From Acholeplasmataceae bacterium (GTDB taxonomy: Bacteria; Bacillota; Negativicutes; Acidaminococcales; Acidaminococcaceae): a stretch of DNA of 5,535 bases. Both the position numbers and the translations under genes were made by a program. Of this stretch, positions 1-4,334 are shown one piece after another. The DNA lies in assembly GCA_012719555.1 (NCBI GenBank), contig JAAYAE010000219.1, positions 1-5,535 of the forward strand, read 5' to 3'. The notes below the pieces were generated by a model. It worked only from the letters and a program-made list of their open reading frames with translations. It ran no database searches and was not told the DNA's origin. The number at the start of each line of letters is the position of its first letter. Positions within the stretch are counted from its first letter, which is position 1.

Positions 1-1
1 C

Positions 2-145
2 CGCAGCCTCAAAATCGAACACATCTATCCTTATGAATATCTTACACCTAGAGAGCTTAGAGTAGGGATTCGCAAATATGTGAACGAGTACAACTTTGAA
101 CGATCACACCAAACCCATGGTTATCAAACCCCTAGCCAGGTATAA
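2..145 (+). CDS. IS3-family transposase OrfB, C-terminal end (5' partial)
   Basis: This reading frame is open from the window edge to a TAA at 143-145 and gives the last 47 residues of a transposase. It contains YVNEYNFERSHQTHGYQTPS, which matches the conserved C-terminus of IS3-family (IS150/IS2-like group) OrfB DDE transposases, where the usual pattern is Y-I-x-x-Y-N-x-x-R-x-H-x-x-L-G-Y-x-T-P. The catalytic DD(35)E core lies to the left of the window; the final catalytic Glu is normally upstream of this segment, so activity cannot be judged. The complete protein would normally be translated as an OrfAB fusion by programmed frameshifting and would cut and join the element ends. About 90 bp downstream another IS3-type orfA begins in the same direction, so the two are arranged head to tail. 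Family assignment is firm; subgroup is tentative. Confidence 0.85.
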   Translation, partial: RSLKIEHIYPYEYLTPRELRVGIRKYVNEYNFERSHQTHGYQTPSQV

Positions 146-170
146 TGTACCCATAAAACAAGACAAAAAT

Positions 171-199
171 TTCGAAAAGCTTAATGAACCTGATATAAT
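171..199 (+). promoter_or_regulatory. Predicted extended -10 promoter ahead of the IS3 orfA
   Basis: A perfect TATAAT lies at 194-199, preceded by TG at 191-192, which makes an extended -10 element (TGATATAAT). Seventeen bases upstream is TTCGAA (171-176), a weak match to TTGACA. Transcription would start near 206 and enter the orfA at 238. In the IS3 family, abutted right and left ends commonly build a junction promoter in exactly this kind of position; whether that applies here is inference. Flanking the -10, ATGAACCT (184-191) and AGGTTCAT (226-233) form an 8-bp inverted repeat that could be an end sequence or an operator. Confidence 0.4.
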
Positions 200-237
200 A
201 AAAAACAGTAAACTGTCAGGAAAGAAGGTTCATAAAA

Positions 238-449
238 ATGGCTAAACGAAGAACATTTTCACCAGAATTTAAGAGCAAACTCGTATTGGAACTTCTCCGT
301 GAAGAGCGACCCCTCGGCGAGATTGCTAACGAGCATGGAATAAGTCCAAACCAGCTGAGGAACTGGAAATTGAATTTCTAAAGAACACGGCAGAATTTTT
401 TCAGAAAGCCAACCGGCAGAGGGTAATAAATAAAGAAAGGAACTGCTAA
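238..449 (+). pseudogene. IS3-family OrfA (HTH protein), frameshifted and truncated
   Basis: The gene starts at ATG 238, nine bases after a good AGAAGG ribosome binding site (223-228). The first 44 or so residues (MAKRRTFSPEFKSKLVLELL and onward to NQLRNWK) are the classic IS3 OrfA helix-turn-helix that binds the terminal inverted repeats. After the Trp-Lys at 364-369 one base is missing: the original frame stops at 379-381, while the shifted frame from 372 restores the family-like EFLKNTAEFFQKANRQ. The similarity then fades near 420, and the shifted frame ends at 447-449 inside the terminator stem of the neighbouring integrase gene. The leucine-zipper half and the orfA/orfB frameshift window are absent, so this is a dead 5' fragment, cut off where the integrative element or its flank begins. 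Confidence 0.8.
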
Positions 450-464
450 CAAACACAGTTCCTT
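425..464 (-). terminator. Rho-independent terminator downstream of the integrase
   Basis: Read on the minus strand, AAGGAACTG (464-456) pairs perfectly with CAGTTCCTT (445-437) around a 10-nt loop, and is followed by the T-rich tract TCTTTATTTATT. This is a canonical intrinsic terminator about 60 bp after the integrase stop codon. The frameshifted orfA runs into the same hairpin from the other side, where a T-tract is lacking, so it should act mainly leftward. Confidence 0.75.
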
Positions 465-523
465 AACTGATAATTTATAGGGTTGAACCCCTACCTCCGC
501 CCTAAGAAGGCGATGCTACTTGG

Positions 524-1663
524 CTATTTTTCAGTACCGGTAGGGTCGACTCCCACATCAACTCCCACATCTTCGCTTGCGTTTTCTGCATTATTCCTTG
601 CATTCTGATAATTATCCATCAGGATAGCAACACGATCAAATGACTCTTGCGAATAGTGTGTATAGATTCTGGATGTAATCTTAATATCTTTATGCCCCAT
701 CAGTCGTGACGCTTCATTGATTGATACGCCGGCCGCTTCGAGATCCGTGCAGAATGTGTGTCGGTAACAGTATGGTACGAGATCAGCTGCTATCCTATAG
801 GGTGGAAGAACCTGATTTCGATACACTTCGCATCCTGCGATAATATTCATTTCACGCTTGAAATTATTCCATAGAATGCGCATATTTGTTTTAGACAGCC
901 TTCCTCCCTTTTCATTTTGAAATACCGGCTCAAAAGGACCTCTTTTTAAGTCTTTATATTTCTGTTCTAACACTGATGGCATTGGGATAATCCTATTACC
1001 GCTTTCTGTTTTAGCCTTTCCTAATCGGTTTCCTTTTTTCTTTACGGCACCCTCCACAATAATGCGTCTGCACTCAAAATCAAGATGGCGACCATCAAGA
1101 CGTGCTGCCTCGCTGGGGCGCAAGCCGCAATAGAGTAATGTTAAAACCCAAAGACCTCCTCGATGATACTCGGCAACCTTGATGGTAATATCTCGCTCAA
1201 AATCTGTAATTGCTCTATGCGTTCCGTCTTCTGCTTCTGGAAGCTCTAAATCGATGGCTGGGTTTTCAAGGATTAGCTTATTTGATTTTGCACGCTCAAA
1301 CATCTGGTGCAATGTATTGGCAACTTTTTTAATATAGGTTTTACTGCAACCATCCATTTGGTTTACAACGTTTTGGCAGTGGATTTGCCGCACATCTTTG
1401 ATTTTCATCGAGCCAATGTAGGGATCGATTCTTGAATTCCACCTGCTCCAATAATCATCGTATGTTTCAGGACTGATTGATCCTTCTTTGTAGGTTTTCA
1501 TAAAGGTTTTAAACCATGATCTTGCAGTCATGCTGTTCGAGATAGTCTCTTTACCCTCTTTTAGATCACGTTTTCGCATAGCAATCTTGACTGCCAACTC
1601 CTCATCATTTCTTGCGGTGATGTCATACCGTCTTCCTTCATAAGTAAAAGTTTTTCTTACCAT
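524..1663 (-). CDS. int: Tyrosine-type site-specific recombinase (integrase)
   Basis: This 379-aa protein is typical in length for integrases of ICEs, islands and temperate phages. Residues 1-40 resemble an N-terminal arm-type DNA-binding domain (FTYEGRRYDI), about 45-140 form the helical core-binding (SAM-like) domain, and about 150-350 the catalytic domain. Catalytic positions visible are Arg182 in CGLRPSEAARL, a beta-hairpin Lys (Lys216 or Lys218 in GKAKTESGNRI), Arg301 in YRHTFCTDL, His324 in LMGHKDIKIT, and the nucleophile Tyr334 in SRIYTHYS. The usual first His of the HxxR box is replaced by Tyr298 (sequence Y-C-Y-R). Translation starts at ATG 1663 after a purine-rich GAGAGGGG. The gene lies 75 bp downstream of the xis-like gene and is probably co-transcribed with it; the hairpin at 425-464 ends the unit. 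The enzyme would recombine attP with a chromosomal attB; the target site was not identified. The open frame and intact catalytic set suggest it is functional. Confidence 0.95.
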   Translation of the reverse strand: MVRKTFTYEGRRYDITARNDEELAVKIAMRKRDLKEGKETISNSMTARSWFKTFMKTYKEGSISPETYDDYWSRWNSRIDPYIGSMKIKDVRQIHCQNVVNQMDGCSKTYIKKVANTLHQMFERAKSNKLILENPAIDLELPEAEDGTHRAITDFERDITIKVAEYHRGGLWVLTLLYCGLRPSEAARLDGRHLDFECRRIIVEGAVKKKGNRLGKAKTESGNRIIPMPSVLEQKYKDLKRGPFEPVFQNEKGGRLSKTNMRILWNNFKREMNIIAGCEVYRNQVLPPYRIAADLVPYCYRHTFCTDLEAAGVSINEASRLMGHKDIKITSRIYTHYSQESFDRVAILMDNYQNARNNAENASEDVGVDVGVDPTGTEK

Positions 1664-1738
1664 TTTCCCCTCTCTTCTATATGGTCACATGTATTCTTAC
1701 AATGTGTACATAGTTAATAATGCCAAAGACATGTCCCC

Positions 1739-1945
1739 TCAGGATCTTATTTCAAGGAGGCGTGCTGCAATATCTGGAATGAAATACTTTTTTTCGCGAC
1801 CGGTTTCAAGAAAATCTAACCCTTTTAGCAAATCGGGAATAGCTTCTCGCGATCTCTTCAAATACTTTGCCAATTGACTTTGGTTGATAAAAGCGGCTCC
1901 GCCAACATGAGACTTAAGATCTCTTACTAAAGTTTGCTTATCCAT
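1739..1945 (-). CDS. Excisionase-like small helix-turn-helix protein
   Basis: A 68-aa protein beginning MDKQTLVRDLKSHVGGAAF and ending in FIPDIAARLLEIRS. Residues about 16-40 (AAFINQSQLAKYLKRSREAI) fit a helix-turn-helix, and the C-terminal KKYFIPDIAARLLE resembles the wing and last helix of small DNA-binding proteins encoded next to integrases in Bacillota elements. From position and size it is most likely the recombination directionality factor (excisionase), which bends attachment-site DNA and biases the integrase to excise; a transcriptional regulator is the alternative. The start at ATG 1945 is chosen because GGAGG sits five bases upstream; an in-frame TTG at 1957 would overlap that ribosome binding site and is unlikely. 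It lies directly upstream of int on the same strand. The function is inferred, not shown by diagnostic residues. Confidence 0.7.
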   Translation of the reverse strand: MDKQTLVRDLKSHVGGAAFINQSQLAKYLKRSREAIPDLLKGLDFLETGREKKYFIPDIAARLLEIRS

Positions 1946-1950
1946 ATAAT

Positions 1951-1955
1951 CCTCC
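1951..1955 (-). promoter_or_regulatory. Ribosome binding site that fixes the xis-like start
   Basis: GGAGG on the minus strand is followed by ATTAT and ATG (1945-1943). This strong Shine-Dalgarno at ideal spacing favours the ATG over the upstream TTG at 1957. Just upstream, minus-strand TTCTCAGTAGAA (around 1969-1980) is a small inverted repeat over a possible TAGAAT -10, and could be an operator; no good -35 was seen. Confidence 0.65.
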
Positions 1956-1957
1956 AA

Positions 1958-2241
1958 TCCAATTAGAATTCTACTGAGAATCCTACAAAAAATGTTGTAT
2001 TGGATACATACTATGCATTAGCGAAAAATAATATTCCTGGGTGGATTATTGTGAATCAGTGGCTTAGACTTAAACACTTTGAGAATGAGCAGCAGCTGTG
2101 TCATATCGTGGATATACAAATAAGTAAATTAAAATATAGCAAAGTGAAAGCCAACGCTTCTAGACGTTGGCCGGCAGAAAGGATTTATAGCCATGTACTT
2201 ATACTGCTACATTTGAGGGAGATGCGATTCGAGCTTTTGAG
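1958..2241. other. Intergenic stretch without a convincing gene; contains a perfect hairpin
   Basis: A plus-strand frame is open from about 1967 to 2296, but it has only a TTG start (2000), no ribosome binding site, no recognisable similarity, and its C-terminus is a translation of the CRISPR-like repeat, so no gene is called. The notable structure is GCCAACG (2150-2156), CTTCTAGA loop, CGTTGGC (2165-2171): a perfect 7-bp stem with an 8-nt loop. Neither side carries a strong T-tract, so it is not a clear terminator. Confidence 0.5.
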
Positions 2242-2451
2242 ACTTTACCCCCGCAAGTGCGGGGAAAGAGTAACAACGGATATCACCTATTGTTAGAGCT
2301 TAGGTTCACCCCCGCATCTGCGGGGAAAGAGTAATGTTGAAACCTCTTATAGTTATAACTTCGGTTCACCCCCGCATCCGCGGGGAAAAAGTAATGTTAG
2401 AACCTCTTATAGTTATAGCTTAGGATCACCCCCGCATCTGCGGGGAACAAC
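2242..2451 (-). CRISPR. Degenerate CRISPR-like array, four type I-E-like repeats, near-identical spacers
   Basis: Four 29-nt repeats lie at 2242-2270, 2303-2331, 2363-2391 and 2423-2451, separated by 32, 31 and 31 nt. Each has the hairpin CCCCGC-4 nt-GCGGGG. On the minus strand the form is TTCCCCGC-4 nt-GCGGGGGTGATCC or GTGAACC, which resembles type I-E repeats of Clostridia, including the 29+32 geometry and a GUGA(U/A)CC-type 5' handle. The repeat at 2242 is the most diverged, as expected for the leader-distal end if the array is read leftward. Against a working array: the two 31-nt spacers match at 27 of 31 positions, and the first spacer shares much of its last 15 bases with them. There are no cas genes and no obvious leader; a degraded coding fragment starts 8 bp to the right. 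It may be an orphan array expanded by unit duplication, or a non-CRISPR 60-bp tandem repeat with a similar hairpin. Confidence 0.5.
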
Positions 2452-2458
2452 TGGACAA

Positions 2459-2604
2459 TCAGTGCATCATCTTCGCTTTCCTGTAAACTGCTTCTTTACT
2501 GAACCCTTTTAGTGGAAATTTATTTGTCCTAATATAACCATAAATGGTATTTGGAGGGATGTCAACTTTTGAGGGGTATAATCGGCGAAAATTCTTTTTG
2601 AAAG
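2459..2604 (-). pseudogene. Degraded coding fragment, copy A (possibly IS30-like transposase)
   Basis: On the minus strand this segment encodes a stretch of about 48 residues containing YPSKVDIPPNTIYGYIRT and KEAVYRKAKMMH, then a TGA (2461-2459). The pattern S/N-T-I-Y-x-Y-I, then L-K, then V-Y-R-K loosely recalls the region ahead of the catalytic domain in IS30-family transposases. That assignment is a guess from pattern only. The frame runs back without interruption to the stop codon of copy B, and there is no start codon or ribosome binding site. It is the downstream member of a tandem duplication and ends 8 bp from the last CRISPR-like repeat. Confidence 0.4.
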
Positions 2605-2623
2605 TAATTTTGCTTTTGAGCGG

Positions 2624-2769
2624 TCAGTGCATCATCTTCGCTTTCCTGTAAACTGCTTCTTTACTGGACCCTTTGAGTGGAAATTTCTTTGTCCTATTAT
2701 AACCGTAAATGGTATTTAAGAGGATGTCAAACTTTTGAGGGTATAATCGGCCAAAATACTTTTTTGCAA
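2624..2769 (-). pseudogene. Degraded coding fragment, copy B (tandem duplicate of copy A)
   Basis: This minus-strand segment encodes YPQKFDILLNTIYGYNRT and KEAVYRKAKMMH with a TGA at 2626-2624, parallel to copy A. About 37 of 46 aligned residues are the same. The frame stays open upstream, but that extension overlaps the plus-strand promoter and zinc-ribbon gene and shows no family pattern, so no intact gene is called. Both copies end in the same K-M-M-H-stop, so each looks like a truncated 3' piece of one ancestral gene. Confidence 0.4.
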
Positions 2770-2839
2770 GAAGACAAATATATAAGTACTGAGGCTTGTT
2801 TGCTTGGTAGTGATAATTGTGCATAAGGTTTATACAATC

Positions 2840-2848
2840 TGCTATAAT
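2840..2848 (+). promoter_or_regulatory. Extended -10 promoter of the zinc-ribbon gene
   Basis: TGCTATAAT is a perfect extended -10 element (TG at 2840-2841, TATAAT at 2843-2848), 29 bp ahead of the ATG at 2878. The predicted transcript start is near 2855, giving a short leader of about 23 nt. A possible -35, TTGTGC (2817-2822), is spaced at 20 bp, longer than ideal, which an extended -10 tolerates. Confidence 0.6.
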
Positions 2849-2877
2849 TAATAATAGTAAATAAAGCGGGGCATGGT

Positions 2878-4077
2878 ATGGAAAAAACAAAAATAAAAGA
2901 AGAAAGATCATTAGGCGCTCGGTTTCCAAAGGTGGCCAAGCAGTGGGCACAGGACTTGAATGGAGATGTAACAACTTTTGATGTTTTGCCATATTCTTCG
3001 GAAGAATATTATTGGAGGTGTACAAAAAACAGTAGTCATGTATGGAAAGCTTCGCTTAAGAGCCAAACAGGTAATGGCCGAACGGTTAATCGCCCAAGGT
3101 GTCGATTTTGTCGAAAAGAAGAATACGCCTTAAGAAGCAAGAGGAAACCACGCAAGGAACGTCTGGAAATTTCCAATTTACTCCTTCTCTTTCCCAAAAT
3201 CGCTGAAGAATGGGACTACGGAAAGAATATAATAACGCCCGATAAAGTATTTGCCGGAAGCCCGGTCAAATATCACTGGAAATGCAAAAAGTGTGGTCAT
3301 TTATGGACTGCCAAAGTCTCAAATCGCACTGAGAAGAAATCCGGATGCCCAAATTGTTACATTGAGGCAAGCAAACTGCTTAACACACATCCTGATGTAG
3401 CTGCCAGGTGGCACCCTACCAAAAATAATAACTTATGGCCTATTGATGTTGCAGCTTCTGATACTACTGAAGTTTACTGGCTATGTCCACATTGTGGGGA
3501 ATCCTATAAGCGGGCAATAGCAAATATGGCGAGAGACTCGTATTGCCCCTACTGTGACACAAAGAAAAGACCAGATCTTGCTTTTGAAAAAAGCCTGGCT
3601 TATCAATATCCTGAAGTTGCAAAACAGCTACACCCCACACTAAATCCTCCAGGCTTAACACCAGAACAAATAAGGCCTAAATCGGGTATGAAGCTATGGT
3701 GGCAATGTCCGGTAAATCCGGACCATCCACCTTGGCAGGCAATTGTACACAACCGCACAGTAGGTAACCAAGGGTGCCCGGTTTGCGCCCGCCTTAAGCG
3801 CTTAACTAAAAATCGCCTTGATTTGGTGCGCCCTGAAATCGCCGAAGAATGGGACTATAAAAGGAATGTGGAAATGAGCCCGGAAGATGTGACGATTAAC
3901 AGCCCGAAGCAAGTTTATTGGATTTGTCCGCAGGGACATCCATCGTACAAAAGAAGCATTGCTAGCCGAGCTTTGAGTGGAACAGGATGCCCCATCTGCA
4001 AAAAACTACTTAAAACGGATAACAGAGCTGCGAAAAGAAAAGACTTAGAGAAGACAATGAGCAAGGCCAAGGATTAG
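2878..4077 (+). CDS. Five-repeat treble-clef zinc-ribbon protein (DUF4379-like)
   Basis: A 399-aa protein made almost entirely of five copies of an approximately 65-residue module with the pattern P-x-(I/V)-A-x-x-(W/L) ... W-x-C-x(2-5)-(C/H) ... C-P-x-C. This fits the DUF4379 'probable zinc-ribbon' family (Pfam PF14311). Predicted zinc ligands by repeat are: Cys48/His54/Cys75/Cys78; Cys136/Cys139/Cys157/Cys160; Cys203/Cys206/Cys223/Cys226; Cys277/His283/Cys300/Cys303; and Cys350/His354/Cys371/Cys374. Related modules are often tied to endonuclease-type proteins, but no nuclease domain is visible; the last 25 residues are a charged tail rich in Lys. There is no signal peptide, so it should be cytoplasmic, with nucleic-acid binding a reasonable inference. 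ATG 2878 is preceded by only a weak GCGGGG ribosome binding site, but it follows the extended -10 at suitable distance. It is a single-gene unit ending in a hairpin over its stop codon. The biological role is unknown. Confidence 0.9.
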   Translation: MEKTKIKEERSLGARFPKVAKQWAQDLNGDVTTFDVLPYSSEEYYWRCTKNSSHVWKASLKSQTGNGRTVNRPRCRFCRKEEYALRSKRKPRKERLEISNLLLLFPKIAEEWDYGKNIITPDKVFAGSPVKYHWKCKKCGHLWTAKVSNRTEKKSGCPNCYIEASKLLNTHPDVAARWHPTKNNNLWPIDVAASDTTEVYWLCPHCGESYKRAIANMARDSYCPYCDTKKRPDLAFEKSLAYQYPEVAKQLHPTLNPPGLTPEQIRPKSGMKLWWQCPVNPDHPPWQAIVHNRTVGNQGCPVCARLKRLTKNRLDLVRPEIAEEWDYKRNVEMSPEDVTINSPKQVYWICPQGHPSYKRSIASRALSGTGCPICKKLLKTDNRAAKRKDLEKTMSKAKD

Positions 4078-4106
4078 CCTCCTTGCTCTCATTGATTAGA
4101 TTTATC
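4055..4106 (+). terminator. Hairpin overlapping the zinc-ribbon stop codon, likely terminator
   Basis: GAGCAAGG (4059-4066) pairs perfectly with CCTTGCTC (4081-4088); a 2-nt bulge then allows CAATG (4055-4059) and CATTG (4090-4094) to extend the stem. The TAG stop (4075-4077) sits in the 14-nt loop. The following TGATTAGATTTATCT is only moderately T-rich, so termination may be weak; the stem could also protect the mRNA 3' end. Confidence 0.5.
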
Positions 4107-4128
4107 TGTGGAAATAGTGTTACGAATA

Positions 4129-4170
4129 AAGGATTTTTGTATCATACAAAGGAATCCTTAATTAAGGATT
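4129..4170. repeat. Compound palindrome in the convergent intergenic region
   Basis: AAGGATT (4129-4135), TTTGTATCATACAAA (a near-perfect palindrome centred on 4143), then AATCCTT (4153-4159) form a hairpin of 7 + 6 bp with a 2-nt bulge and a 3-nt loop. The right arm is shared with AATCCTTAATTAAGGATT (4153-4170), a perfect 18-bp palindrome. AAGGATT therefore occurs three times in 42 bp, in alternating orientation, allowing two mutually exclusive hairpins. It lies between two convergent genes, outside both terminators. Function unknown: protein-binding site, small-element end or RNA structure. Confidence 0.7.
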
Positions 4171-4259
4171 TATTGAATAATACATTTTCGCATTTTGCAC
4201 CGCCCTTTCAATTAAAAACTATCGTCTTATATACTATGCTTTACTACAATTAATTATTC

Positions 4260-4293
4260 ACAAAAAACAAATACCGCCCATAGCGAGCGGTAT
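4260..4293 (-). terminator. Rho-independent terminator of the SLH gene
   Basis: On the minus strand ATACCGC (4293-4287) pairs perfectly with GCGGTAT (4277-4271) around a 9-nt loop and is followed by TTGTTTTTTGT. It lies about 40 bp beyond the SLH gene stop codon and has all features of a strong intrinsic terminator. Confidence 0.75.
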
Positions 4294-4334
4294 CCTGCAG
4301 TTTTACTGACTGAAAGAAGTGTTAGGAGGTTCTA

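Larger units (their letters stand above)
2459..2769. repeat. Tandem direct duplication, 165-bp period
   Basis: Bases 2459-2604 and 2624-2769 align end to end with roughly 90% identity; the first 43 bases are identical. A 19-bp linker (2605-2623) separates them, giving a period of 165 bp (55 codons), so copy A continues in the same frame after the copy B stop. The duplication directly abuts the 60-bp CRISPR-like repeats, placing two different tandem arrays side by side. Confidence 0.85.

Noticed and set aside
259..456. 65-aa minus-strand ORF over the orfA remnant
   Set aside because: It is the antisense of a clearly recognisable IS3 OrfA and covers the terminator; no own similarity.
476..515. 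Possible tRNA or tmRNA 3' remnant (minus-strand GGGGTTCAACCC resembling a T-arm)
   Set aside because: The loop is six rather than seven nucleotides and no acceptor, anticodon or D-arm could be matched.
1689..1877. 62-aa plus-strand ORF opposite the xis-like gene
   Set aside because: Antisense shadow; the minus-strand gene has a strong ribosome binding site and family-like sequence.
2000..2296. 98-aa plus-strand ORF beginning with TTG
   Set aside because: No ribosome binding site, only a TTG start, no family pattern, and its C-terminus is translated from the first CRISPR-like repeat and spacer.
2242..2451. A full type I-E CRISPR-Cas system
   Set aside because: No cas gene is encoded in any frame of the window, the array has only four repeats, and the spacers are not diverse.
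2770..3025. N-terminal extension of the minus-strand frame of fragment copy B, giving 133 aa
   Set aside because: The upstream half is antisense to the promoter and first 150 bp of the well-supported zinc-ribbon gene and shows no protein-family pattern.
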